A stretch of 41,743 nt of DNA from Clostridium sp. (GTDB lineage: Bacteria > Bacillota > Clostridia > Lachnospirales > Lachnospiraceae). A model generated the notes under the pieces. That model was not told the DNA's origin. It was given only the letters and a program-made list of their open reading frames with translations, and made no database searches. A program made the translations under genes and the position numbers. The stretch lies in contig JAEDOC010000002.1 of the NCBI GenBank assembly GCA_016302185.1, positions 1-41,743 of the forward strand, in the 5' to 3' direction. This document shows, piece after piece, positions 23,086 through 32,600 of the stretch (the stretch's first letter is position 1; each line of letters begins with the position of its first letter).

Positions 23086-26077
23086 ATTATCGAAGGAACT
23101 CGGTAAATCCAATAAAGAAGTATTAGAGATACTGCAGAAGAATCATTTTGACGTCAAAAGCCATGCCTCGAATATAACGGAAGAGCAGGCAGCCATAGTG
23201 AGACGTTCACTGACAGCGGGCGGCAGAGCGCTGTCTGCGGCTGAGATATCAAAATCAGGTACAGGAAAGGCGGAGACAAAACGAGTGGAAGAGATAAAGA
23301 AAGAGCCGGTAAAGGCTGAGACAAAAGAGATAGAAAAAACGGCGGCGGGTAGAGCAGAGAAACCGGCAGAGCAGCCCAAGAAGAGAATCGCTGCTGTATA
23401 CCGTCCGCAGAACAGCGTACAGAGCAACAGAAATTCCCGTCAGGGAGGAAGACCGTCCGGGCAGAATGCAGGAAGACCGGCGGCAGGGCAGAACGCACAG
23501 CGTCCGACAGCCCCGGCAGCAGGCAGCAGACCGGCAGCAGGCAGCAGATCAGCAGCTTCGGTGCAGGCACAGCAGGCAGCTCCGGTTCAGTCCCTGAGCC
23601 AGCCGCAGCAGGCAGCCCCGGCAGCGCCTCAGAGCGGAAACCGTGAGAGCCAGAGAAGAGAAGGCTTTAACGGAAATCGTGATGGTCAGAGAGGCGAGGG
23701 CTTTAGCGGAAACCGCGAGGGTCAGAGAAGAGAAGGCTTTAACGGAAACCGCGAGGGTCAGAGAAGAGAGGGCTTTAACGGAAACCGCGAGGGTCAGAGA
23801 AGAGAAAGCTTTGGCGGAAACCGTGAGGGCCAGAGAAGAGAAGGCTTTGGCGGCAATCGTGATGGTCAGAGAAGAGAGGGCTTTGGCGGCAATCGCGAGG
23901 GTCAGAGAAGAGAAGGCTTTAACGGAAACCGCGAGGGTCAGAGAAGAGAAGGCTTTAACGGAAACCGCGACGGCCAGAGAGGTGAAGGCTTTGGCGGAAA
24001 CCGTGATGGTCAGAGAAGAGAAGGCTTTGGCGGCAATCGTGATGGTCAGAGAAGAGAAGGCTTTAACGGAAACCGTGATGGTCAGAGAAGAGACGGTCAG
24101 AGCGGAAGAGGCTTAAATATTCCGAAACCATCCTTTGACGGACCGGTAGTACAGAAGCCGCAGAACAATAAGCAGAGCAAGAATGCTTATAAGAATGATA
24201 AGTACGACAAGAAAGATCATGACGAGGAGATAAGCTCCAAGCAGGGCAAGGGCGGTAAAGGCGGAAAGAACAATAAGCCGGCGATGGTTCAGCCTCAGAA
24301 GAAGGAAGAGGCGAAGGTAGAAGAGATCAAAACCATTGTAATTCCGGATGTGATTACCATCAAGGAACTGGCGGAGAAGATGAAGCTGCAGCCGTCTGCT
24401 ATTGTGAAGAAGCTGTTTATGCAGGGCAAGATAGTGACCATCAATCAGGAGATTGATTACGATCAGGCAGAAGAGATCGCGATGGAGTACGATGTACTCT
24501 GTGAAAAAGAAGAAAAGGTTGATGTCATTGAGGAGCTTCTGAAAGAAGAAGAAGAGGACGAGGCAGATATGGTAACCAGACCTCCGGTCGTATGCGTTAT
24601 GGGTCATGTCGATCATGGTAAAACCTCTCTTCTGGATGCCATCCGTCAGACGAATGTGACAGCCAGGGAGGCTGGTGGTATCACTCAGCACATCGGTGCT
24701 TATATGGTAGAGATTAACGGTCAGAAGATCACCTTCCTGGATACTCCGGGCCATGAAGCATTTACAGCCATGCGTATGCGTGGTGCCAAGTCCACGGATA
24801 TTGCGATTCTGGTGGTTGCTGCGGATGACGGTGTGATGCCGCAGACGGTAGAGGCAATTAACCATGCCAAGGCAGCAGGAGTTGAGATTATTGTGGCAGT
24901 CAACAAGATCGATAAGCCCAATGCCAATGTGGAGAAGGTAAAGCAGGAGCTGATCGAGTATGAGCTGGTTGCTGAGGACTGGGGCGGAAGTACCGTATTT
25001 GTTCCGGTATCCGCACATACGAAGGAAGGTATTTCTGACCTTCTGGAGATGATCCTTCTGACCGCAGAGGTAAAGGAATTAAAGGCCAATCCGAACCGCA
25101 AGGCACGCGGTCTGGTAATTGAAGCTCAGCTTGACAAGGGCAAAGGACCGGTAGCTACGGTTCTGGTACAGAAGGGTACCCTGCATGTGGGTGATCCGAT
25201 TGCAGTTGGTTCCTGCTACGGTAAGGTTCGTGCCATGATGGATGATAAAGGACGTCGTGTGAAAGAGGCAGGTCCGTCCACTCCGGTAGAGATTCTGGGT
25301 CTGAATGATGTGCCGGGAGCCGGTGAGGTATTCGTTCAGACTGCCAATGAGAAGGAGGCCAGAAGCTTTGCTGAGACCTTTATCTCCGAGGGCAAAAATA
25401 AATTAATTGAAGATACGAAGACGAAGCTGTCCTTAGACGATCTGTTCTCTCAGATTAAGGCAGGCAATGTGAAGGAGCTTCCGATCATCGTGAAAGCAGA
25501 TGTTCAGGGATCTGTGGAGGCAGTAAAACAGAGTCTGATGAAGCTTTCCAATGAAGAGGTTGTGGTAAAAGTGATTCATGGCGGTGTTGGCGCAATCAAT
25601 GAGTCCGATGTCAGTCTGGCAGCGGCATCCAACGCGATTATCATCGGCTTTAATGTCCGTCCGGATGCAACCGCCAAGTCTATCGCGGAGAGCGAGAAGG
25701 TAGATGTCCGTCTGTATCGCGTGATTTATCAGGCAATCGAGGATGTGGAAGCTGCCATGAAGGGTATGCTGGATCCGATCTTTGAGGAGCAGATCATCGG
25801 CCACGCTGTGGTTCGTCAGACCTTCAAGGCATCCGGCGTTGGTACGATCGCCGGTTCTTACGTGCTGGATGGTAAGTTCCAGAGAGGCTGCAAGGCCAGA
25901 ATTACCCGTGACGGCGAGCAGATCTTCGATGGTCCGCTGGCATCCTTAAAACGTTTCAAAGACGATGTGAAGGAAGTCAATGCCGGATACGAGTGTGGCC
26001 TTGTATTTGAGAAATTTAATGACATTCAGGAAGACGATATGATTGAGGCATATGCAATGGTGGAGGTACCCCGCTAG
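23072..26077 (+). CDS. infB: translation initiation factor IF-2 with a long repeat-containing N-terminus
   Basis: 1001 residues from ATG 23072 (GGAGG 8 bp upstream; the ATG at 23057 lies before it). Order: IF2N helix (MRVNELSKELGKSNKEV), a charged linker, a Gln/Ala/Pro-rich part, then 13 tandem 12-residue units GNREGQRREGFN (residues 189-344), a Lys-rich part, a second IF2N (IKELAEKMKLQPSAIVKKLF), and the G domain with VMGHVDHGKTSLL, DTPGHEAF and NKID, followed by domains II-IV that bind fMet-tRNA. All catalytic elements are intact. The N-terminal third, about 500 residues before the G domain, is unusually long. Confidence 0.97.
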   Translation: MRVNELSKELGKSNKEVLEILQKNHFDVKSHASNITEEQAAIVRRSLTAGGRALSAAEISKSGTGKAETKRVEEIKKEPVKAETKEIEKTAAGRAEKPAEQPKKRIAAVYRPQNSVQSNRNSRQGGRPSGQNAGRPAAGQNAQRPTAPAAGSRPAAGSRSAASVQAQQAAPVQSLSQPQQAAPAAPQSGNRESQRREGFNGNRDGQRGEGFSGNREGQRREGFNGNREGQRREGFNGNREGQRRESFGGNREGQRREGFGGNRDGQRREGFGGNREGQRREGFNGNREGQRREGFNGNRDGQRGEGFGGNRDGQRREGFGGNRDGQRREGFNGNRDGQRRDGQSGRGLNIPKPSFDGPVVQKPQNNKQSKNAYKNDKYDKKDHDEEISSKQGKGGKGGKNNKPAMVQPQKKEEAKVEEIKTIVIPDVITIKELAEKMKLQPSAIVKKLFMQGKIVTINQEIDYDQAEEIAMEYDVLCEKEEKVDVIEELLKEEEEDEADMVTRPPVVCVMGHVDHGKTSLLDAIRQTNVTAREAGGITQHIGAYMVEINGQKITFLDTPGHEAFTAMRMRGAKSTDIAILVVAADDGVMPQTVEAINHAKAAGVEIIVAVNKIDKPNANVEKVKQELIEYELVAEDWGGSTVFVPVSAHTKEGISDLLEMILLTAEVKELKANPNRKARGLVIEAQLDKGKGPVATVLVQKGTLHVGDPIAVGSCYGKVRAMMDDKGRRVKEAGPSTPVEILGLNDVPGAGEVFVQTANEKEARSFAETFISEGKNKLIEDTKTKLSLDDLFSQIKAGNVKELPIIVKADVQGSVEAVKQSLMKLSNEEVVVKVIHGGVGAINESDVSLAAASNAIIIGFNVRPDATAKSIAESEKVDVRLYRVIYQAIEDVEAAMKGMLDPIFEEQIIGHAVVRQTFKASGVGTIAGSYVLDGKFQRGCKARITRDGEQIFDGPLASLKRFKDDVKEVNAGYECGLVFEKFNDIQEDDMIEAYAMVEVPR
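23636..24103 (+). repeat. 13 tandem copies of a 36-bp unit inside infB
   Basis: Units start every 36 bp from 23636 to 24068 and encode GNR(E/D)GQRREGF(N/G/S). Variation is mostly E/D at position 4, R/G at position 8 and N/G/S at position 12. The DNA copies are highly similar, some of them identical over most of the unit, which indicates recent expansion or gene conversion. The array is in frame and adds an Arg/Gly/Asn/Gln-rich disordered segment of 156 residues. Confidence 0.95.
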
Positions 26078-26086
26078 TCAGCGGGG
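26069..26086 (+). other. GC hairpin over the infB stop codon
   Basis: CCCCGC (26069-26074), loop TAGTCA containing the stop, GCGGGG (26081-26086), then a second small hairpin GGCG/CGCC. There is no T tract, so this is not an intrinsic terminator; it could be an mRNA processing or stability element between infB and rbfA. Confidence 0.45.
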
Positions 26087-26119
26087 GCGCCTTTCGCCGC
26101 AGCGGAAGGAGAAGCGTGC

Positions 26120-26506
26120 ATGCGCAAAAACAGCATTAAAAATACAAGAATAAATAATGAGGTTCAGAGAGAACTGAGTGAGATCATCAGCCGTGAGGTG
26201 AAGGATCCGCGGATTCATCCGATGACCAGTGTAGTCGCGGTGGAGGTTACTCCGGACTTAAAATATTGTAAGGCTTATATCAGTGTTCTCGGCAGTGAGG
26301 AGGCCGGCAAGGACACGATACAGGGGCTTCGCAGTGCATCCAGCTTTATCCGCAACCAGCTGGCCAGACGTGTGAATTTGAGAAATACGCCGGAGCTGAC
26401 CTTTATTCTGGATCAGTCGATTGAATACGGTGTTCATATGACCCGTCTGATTGATGAGGTTACTGCGGATTTGCCGGATCGGGAGGATGAGGAAGCGGAT
26501 GAGTAA
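26120..26506 (+). CDS. rbfA: 30S ribosome-binding factor RbfA
   Basis: 128 residues. RINNEVQRELSEIISREVKDPRI and the later LRNTPELTFILDQSIEYG are the family signatures; the fold is a KH-like domain that binds the 30S subunit during late 16S maturation. AAGGAG precedes the ATG. Its last codons overlap the first 8 bp of the DHH phosphoesterase gene. Confidence 0.96.
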   Translation: MRKNSIKNTRINNEVQRELSEIISREVKDPRIHPMTSVVAVEVTPDLKYCKAYISVLGSEEAGKDTIQGLRSASSFIRNQLARRVNLRNTPELTFILDQSIEYGVHMTRLIDEVTADLPDREDEEADE

Positions 26507-27467
26507 TCTTTTGACAGAAGCGCTGGAAGGGAAAACTACGGTGGTGATTCTGGGACACCTGCATCCCGACGGAGACTGCGTGGGAACCACACTGGGCCTT
26601 TTCAATTATATGAAAGAAACCATGCCGGAACTGACGGTGGATCTTTATCTGGATCATCCGGCGGAGAAGTTTTCTTACCTGGCAGGGTTTTCGGAGATTC
26701 AGACAGAATTGAAACCGGAGAAGCGATACGGTCTTTGCATTACGCTGGACAGCAGCGACAGTGAGCGGCTGGGAGAATTTTTGCCTTATTTTGAGACGGC
26801 GGAAAGAACACTCTGTATCGATCATCACCGGACCAACCGTGGCTTTGCCATGGAAAACGTGATTGAGCCGGATGCCAGCTCCTGCAGTGAAGTGCTTTTT
26901 GGGCTTCTGGAGGAGAAGAAGATTTCTAAAGCAGTGGCAGAATGCCTGTATACCGGAATTGTTCACGATACCGGAGTCTTCAAGTACAGTAATACATCGA
27001 AGAGAACCATGGAGATTGCGGGAATACTGATGTCCCGGGGGATTGACTGTGCAGGAATCATTGATGACAGCTTTTACCGGAAGACTTACGTACAGAATCA
27101 GATTCTGGGTCGGGCACTTCTGGAAAGTATCCTTTTTATGGACGGACGCTGTATTTTTACCGCGCTGTCCCAGAAGGATCTGGAGTTTTACGGAGCTGAC
27201 AGCAATGATCTGGACGGTATCATCGATCAGCTGCGGGTGACAGCGGGAGTAGAATGTGCGATCTTTATCTATGAGAAGAATCCGCAGGAATTCAAAGTCA
27301 GTCTGCGTTCCAACAAAATTGTGGATGTCAGCAGGATAGCCATGTATTTTGGCGGAGGCGGACATATCCGGGCTGCCGGCTGTACCATGATGGGGAGCAG
27401 CCATGATGTGCTGAATAACTTGTCGAAGCTGATTGCCCAGCAGCTGGAGACTGCGGACGCGGAGTAA
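26499..27467 (+). CDS. nrnA: DHH/DHHA1 phosphoesterase, NrnA-type oligoribonuclease/pAp phosphatase
   Basis: 322 residues from ATG 26499, overlapping rbfA; GAGGAAG upstream. Metal-binding motifs are in order: HLHPDGDCVG, LDSSDSERLG, CIDHHRTN and IVHDTGVFKYSNTS; the C-terminal DHHA1 domain ends with GGGGHIRAAG, the substrate-binding loop. NrnA enzymes degrade short oligoribonucleotides (including pGpG from c-di-GMP) and dephosphorylate pAp. Its place between rbfA and truB is conserved in Firmicutes. Confidence 0.92.
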   Translation: MSNLLTEALEGKTTVVILGHLHPDGDCVGTTLGLFNYMKETMPELTVDLYLDHPAEKFSYLAGFSEIQTELKPEKRYGLCITLDSSDSERLGEFLPYFETAERTLCIDHHRTNRGFAMENVIEPDASSCSEVLFGLLEEKKISKAVAECLYTGIVHDTGVFKYSNTSKRTMEIAGILMSRGIDCAGIIDDSFYRKTYVQNQILGRALLESILFMDGRCIFTALSQKDLEFYGADSNDLDGIIDQLRVTAGVECAIFIYEKNPQEFKVSLRSNKIVDVSRIAMYFGGGGHIRAAGCTMMGSSHDVLNNLSKLIAQQLETADAE

Positions 27468-27469
27468 GT

Positions 27470-28387
27470 ATGATTCACGGAGTAATTAATATTTATAAAG
27501 AAGCCGGCTTTACTTCTCATGATGTAGTGGCAAAGCTGAGGGGAATCTTAAAACAGAAAAAGATTGGACATACGGGAACACTGGATCCGGCGGCAGTGGG
27601 AGTGCTTCCCGTTTGCCTTGGCAAGGGAACCCGTCTCTGTGACATGCTGACGGATAAGCGAAAAACCTATCGCACCGTGATGCTTCTGGGAACGAGGACG
27701 GATACCCAGGATACCACGGGAACTGTGCTTTCTACTCAGGATACAGCAGTATTGACCGAAGCAGCCGTTCGAGAGACGGCAGCACGGTTTATCGGGCCGT
27801 ATCAGCAGATCCCGCCGATGTATTCTGCACTGAAGGTCAACGGAACCCGGCTGTATGATCTGGCACGGCAGGGTAAGGAAGTGGAGCGGCAGGCGAGGCC
27901 GGTGGAGATCTATGAGCTGATTGTGGAATCTGTGGATCTTCCCCGTGTGACGATGACTGTTACCTGTTCTAAGGGAACCTATATCCGTACCCTGTGCCAT
28001 GATATTGGAGAGAGTCTTGGCTGCGGCGCGTGTATGGAGCAGCTGACCCGAACCCGGGTGGAGCGCTTTACAATAGAAGACAGCCTCACGCTTTCAGAGG
28101 TGGAGACATTGATGAGGGCGGGGCGGATTCAGGAGGCAGTGATTCCGGTGGATGAGATGTTCAGCCGGTATCCGGCGTACATTTCCGGAAATCAGGAGCT
28201 GGACAAGCTTCTGTCCAACGGGAATACATTTTCGGAAGATCTTGCGAAGGATCTGGCGAAGCCGGAAGGAGCAGCGGAGTCCTGGGTGCGTATTTATGAC
28301 AGTGGGAGACGGTTCATCGGTATCTATGAATATCATGAGGATACCGGAAGATGGAAACCAAAGAAGATTTTCCTGGGAGGAGATTAA
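27470..28387 (+). CDS. truB: tRNA pseudouridine(55) synthase TruB
   Basis: 305 residues. GVINIYKEAGFTSHDVV opens the protein and HTGTLDPAAVGVLPVCLG holds the catalytic Asp39. Further motifs are KTYRTVMLLG, QIPPMYSALKVNG and YIRTLCHDIG. It makes pseudouridine 55 in the T loop of tRNA. The start lies 2 bp after nrnA with GGAG overlapping that gene's end. A C-terminal extension of about 80 residues (PUA-like region) is present. Confidence 0.96.
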   Translation: MIHGVINIYKEAGFTSHDVVAKLRGILKQKKIGHTGTLDPAAVGVLPVCLGKGTRLCDMLTDKRKTYRTVMLLGTRTDTQDTTGTVLSTQDTAVLTEAAVRETAARFIGPYQQIPPMYSALKVNGTRLYDLARQGKEVERQARPVEIYELIVESVDLPRVTMTVTCSKGTYIRTLCHDIGESLGCGACMEQLTRTRVERFTIEDSLTLSEVETLMRAGRIQEAVIPVDEMFSRYPAYISGNQELDKLLSNGNTFSEDLAKDLAKPEGAAESWVRIYDSGRRFIGIYEYHEDTGRWKPKKIFLGGD

Positions 28388-28388
28388 C

Positions 28389-29324
28389 ATGCAGTATATA
28401 ACCGGGACCAGAGAATTTCAGATAGAAGAACCGACGGCGGTAGCTTTAGGCAAGTTTGACGGACTCCACAGAGGGCATCAGAAACTTTTGAAGGAAGTGC
28501 TTCATTTCAGGGAAAAAGGGTTTCGTCCGGCGGTTTTTACCTTTGAGACAGCGCCGGGGACGCTGATGAAAGGGAGTCTTCAGACCATGATCACCACGAA
28601 TGCCGAGCGCAAGGAGAATCTGGAGCGGGCCGGTGTGGAGTATCTGGTGGAATATCCCTTTAATCAGGAAGTGGCCCATATGGATCCGGAGGAATTTGTG
28701 AGACATATTCTGGTGGAACAGATGGGAGCAAGAGCTATTATCTCCGGACCGGATGGCCGGTTTGGCTATAAGCGTCGGGGAGATGTGGAGATGCTGCGTC
28801 AGCTGGCACCCAGGTACGGCTATGAGCTGGTGGTAGTTCAGAAGGCAATGGACGGGGATCGGGAGATCAGCAGTACCTATGTCCGTGAGGAACTGGCACT
28901 GGGCCATATTGAGAAGGCGAATGAACTGCTGGGGTATACTTATATGATTCATGGCCGCGTGATTCACGGAAAACATCTGGGATCCACATTGGGATTTCCT
29001 ACTGTCAATATCCAGCCGAAGGTGCAGAAGCATCTGCCTGCCTTTGGAGTGTATCTTTCCCGAACCGTGATTGACGGGAACTTGTATGACAGTATCACCA
29101 ATATCGGACGCAAGCCAACCATTGAAGGGCAGCATCCGGTGGGAGTGGAAACCTATATTTATGATTTAAATCAGGATCTTTATGACAAATGGATTGAAGT
29201 ACAGCTGTTGAAATTCATGCGGCCGGAGAATCATTTTTCCGGAATTGACGAATTGAAACGACAGGTGCTTTCTGATAAAGAAGCGGGCCGCAGACTTCAT
29301 GAAAAACAAAAAAAACGGAACTGA
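28389..29324 (+). CDS. ribF: bifunctional riboflavin kinase/FAD synthetase
   Basis: 311 residues from ATG 28389 (GGGAGGAG upstream, 1 bp after truB). The N-terminal nucleotidyltransferase has AVALGKFDGLHRGHQKLL and the later REISSTYVREEL; the C-terminal kinase domain has GRVIHGKHLGSTLGFPTVNI and LPAFGVYLS. It converts riboflavin to FMN and FAD in the cytosol. It ends the operon; the terminator begins before its stop codon. Confidence 0.95.
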   Translation: MQYITGTREFQIEEPTAVALGKFDGLHRGHQKLLKEVLHFREKGFRPAVFTFETAPGTLMKGSLQTMITTNAERKENLERAGVEYLVEYPFNQEVAHMDPEEFVRHILVEQMGARAIISGPDGRFGYKRRGDVEMLRQLAPRYGYELVVVQKAMDGDREISSTYVREELALGHIEKANELLGYTYMIHGRVIHGKHLGSTLGFPTVNIQPKVQKHLPAFGVYLSRTVIDGNLYDSITNIGRKPTIEGQHPVGVETYIYDLNQDLYDKWIEVQLLKFMRPENHFSGIDELKRQVLSDKEAGRRLHEKQKKRN

Positions 29325-29350
29325 CACAATGCCGGTTCCGTTTTTTCTTT
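29311..29350 (+). terminator. intrinsic terminator of the rimP-ribF operon
   Basis: AAAAACGGAAC (29311-29321) pairs with GTTCCGTTTTT (29335-29345) around a 13-nt loop; a T tract continues to 29350. The ribF stop codon lies in the loop. Confidence 0.9.
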
Positions 29351-29463
29351 ATCTATGTCTCATTAATTCTTCTCGAAAATAATACCCCAGTATATCCTTG
29401 TGAGTATAGCACAAACTAAGAAAAAAGGAAAGTAAAAAAACAAAAAAAATACAAAATTTTTGG

Positions 29464-29492
29464 TTTACAAGAAAAGGCTTTTCTATTATAAT
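29464..29492 (+). promoter_or_regulatory. sigma-A promoter of carB
   Basis: TTTACA (29464-29469), 17 bp, TATAAT (29487-29492), predicting a start near 29499 and a leader of about 105 nt. Confidence 0.75.
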
Positions 29493-29540
29493 GCTGATAA
29501 TGGCTTACTGGGGTCTTCAGATTTCGAGGGAAAAGAGAAG

Positions 29541-29592
29541 GCAGTTAGAATCCGGCAGGCCGTTTACGTAAATGTAAACTGCAGACGATGAG
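29541..29592 (+). promoter_or_regulatory. carB leader with two competing stems
   Basis: GTTTAC (29572-29577) can pair with GTAAAC (29584-29589), or the overlapping AACTGC (29587-29592) can pair with GCAGTT (29541-29546). The two are mutually exclusive, the layout of an attenuator or translation switch. No PyrR-binding sequence was recognised. Confidence 0.3.
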
Positions 29593-29603
29593 AGGGAAAA
29601 AAC

Positions 29604-32600
29604 ATGAGGAGAAACGACATTCACAAAGTATTGATTATCGGTTCCGGTCCGATTATCATTGGACAGGCATGCGAGTTCGACTATTCCGGTACTCAGGCAT
29701 GCAAGGCTTTAAGAAAGCTTGGCTATGAGATTGTTCTGGTAAACTCAAACCCGGCAACGATTATGACGGATCCGGAGACGGCAGATGTAACCTACATTGA
29801 GCCGTTAAATGTGGAACGGCTGACACAGATTATCGAGAAGGAGCGTCCTGACGCACTGCTTCCAAACCTGGGTGGACAGTCCGGACTGAACCTCTGCTCA
29901 GAGCTTGCTTCCGCAGGTGTTCTGGATAAATATAATGTGAAAGTAATCGGTGTTCAGGTAGACGCAATTGAGCGTGGTGAAGATCGTATCGAATTTAAGC
30001 ATACCATGGAGAAGCTTGGTATCGAGATGGCAAGAAGCGAGGTTGCTTACAGTGTAGAAGATGCGCTGGCGATCGCAGATAAGCTGGGATATCCGGTAGT
30101 TCTCCGTCCGGCTTACACCATGGGCGGTGAAGGCGGCGGCCTGGTATACAATGTAGAAGAGCTGAAGACAGTATGCGCCAGAGGACTTCAGGCAAGTATG
30201 GTAGGCCAGGTTCTGGTGGAAGAGTCCATTCTCGGCTGGGAAGAACTGGAGCTGGAAGTTGTCCGTGATGCAAAGAATAATATGATTACGGTCTGCTTCA
30301 TTGAGAATATTGATCCGCTGGGTGTACACACCGGCGATTCCTTCTGTTCTGCTCCGATGCTGACGATTTCCGAAGAGGTTCAGAAGAGACTGCAGGAGAA
30401 ATCCTATAAGATTGTAGAGGCCATTCAGGTCATCGGCGGTACCAATGTACAGTGGGCTCATGATCCGAAGACGGACAGAGACATCGTAATCGAAATTAAC
30501 CCGAGAACGTCCCGTTCTTCTGCGCTGGCTTCCAAGGCAACCGGCTTCCCGATTGCGCTGGTTTCCGCGATGCTGGCAACCGGATTAACTCTGGATGAGA
30601 TTCCGTGCGGCAAGTATGGTACTCTGGATAAATATGTCCCGTCCGGCGATTATGTGGTTATCAAGTTTGCACGTTGGGCATTTGAGAAGTTCAAGGGTGC
30701 GGAGGACAAGTTAGGTACTCAGATGAAAGCCGTAGGAGAGGTAATGAGTATCGGCAAGACCTATAAAGAGGCACTACAGAAGGCAATCCGAAGCCTGGAG
30801 AGAGGCCGTTACGGACTGGGACATGCCAAAGATTTTGATCAGAAGAGCAAAAAAGAACTGCTTTCCATGCTGCATACACCGACCAGTGAGCGTCAGTTTA
30901 TCATGTATGAGGCGCTGCGCAAGGGAGCTACCGTAGATGAGCTTTTCGATTTGACGAAAATTAAACATTATTTCATCCAGCAGATGAAGGAACTGGTGGA
31001 AGAGGAGGAGTCCCTTATGCAGTATAAGGGAAGCGTTCCGCCGGCAGAGGTGCTTCGTCAGGCGAAGCTGGATGGCTTTGCAGATAAGTATTTAAGCCAG
31101 ATTCTGGAGGTGACGGAGGAAGCGATCCGTGGCGCAAGAACTGAAGCCGGTATTGTAGAAGGCTGGGAAGGCGTACACGTAAGCGGCACACAGGATGCAG
31201 CTTATTATTACTCCAGCTACCACATTGAGGACAAGAGTCCGTGCAGCGATAATAAGAAGATTATGATTCTTGGCAGCGGTCCGAACCGTATCGGTCAGGG
31301 TATCGAGTTCGATTACTGCTGTGTCCATGCGGCAATTGCGTTAAAAGAGCTGGGCTTTGAGACCATCATGGTAAACTGCAACCCCGAGACTGTATCTACA
31401 GACTATGATACCTCCGATAAGCTCTACTTCGAGCCGTTGACGCTGGAGGATGTATTAAGCATCTACCAGAAAGAGAAGCCGCTGGGCGTGATTGCACAGT
31501 TTGGCGGACAGACTCCTCTGAATCTGGCAGCGGATCTGAAGAAATATGGTGTCAATATTCTGGGAACCACTCCGGAGACCATCGACATGGCAGAGGACAG
31601 AGATTTGTTCCGTGCCATGATGGATAAATTAAATATTCCGATGCCGGAGTCAGGCATGGCTGTTACCGTAGAGGATGCGCTGGAGATTGCCGGACGCATC
31701 GGCTATCCGGTGATGGTGCGTCCGTCCTACGTTCTGGGCGGCCGTGGTATGGAGGTTGTTCACGATGATGAAGCCTTAACCTTCTATATGAAAGAGGCAG
31801 TCGGGGTAACTCCGGATCGCCCGATCCTGATTGACCGTTTCCTGCATCATGCCACTGAGTGTGAGGCAGATGCCATCAGTGATGGAGAGAATGTATTTGT
31901 TCCGGCGGTGATGGAGCACATCGAGCTGGCCGGTATTCATTCCGGTGACTCCGCATGTATCCTGCCGTCCAGAAACTTAACGAAGGATCAGGTGGATACC
32001 ATCCGTGATTACACCAGCCGCATCGCCAAAGAGATGAACGTTGTCGGTCTGATGAATATGCAGTATGCTATCGAGGATGGCGAGGTCTATGTGCTGGAGG
32101 CAAATCCGAGAGCATCCAGAACCGTTCCGCTGGTATCCAAGGTATGCAATATCAAGATGGTGAAGCTGGCTACCGATATTATGACTTCTCATTTAACAGG
32201 AAGGCCGTCACCGATTCCGGAATTAAAAGAGAAAAAGATTCCGCACTACGGTGTAAAGATGCCGGTATTCCCGTTCAAGATGTTCCCGGAGGTTGACCCG
32301 GTTCTGGGACCGGAGATGCGTTCCACCGGCGAGGTTCTTGGTATGTCTCCGAATGTGGGAGAAGCGATTTACAAGGCACAGGAGGCGACTCAGACCAGAC
32401 TTCCGAAGAGCGGAACCGTTCTTTTAAGTGTCAGCGATAAGGATAAGCCGGAATTAATCGAGGTGGCTATGGGCTTTCATGAGTGCGGCTTCAAGCTGAT
32501 GGGTACCGGCAGAACCTACGATATGATGGTTGCTGCAGGCCTTCCCGCAGAGAAGATTGCGAAGATTGATGAGGGTCGTCCCAATATCCTGGATAAGATT

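Noticed and set aside
23636..24103. Regular 36-bp repeats that could suggest a CRISPR array
   Set aside because: The units are directly contiguous with no spacers and are in frame within infB.
23643..24116. Repetitive plus-strand frame in another phase across the infB repeat
   Set aside because: An open alternate frame is expected from a 36-bp repeat; infB is certain in its own frame.
24113..25018. Leu-rich minus-strand frame opposite infB that looks membrane-like
   Set aside because: Hydrophobicity stems from the complement of Lys/Glu codons in IF-2; no start signals.
29499..29603. PyrR-type attenuator in the carB leader
   Set aside because: No PyrR-binding loop sequence and no terminator with a T tract in the leader.
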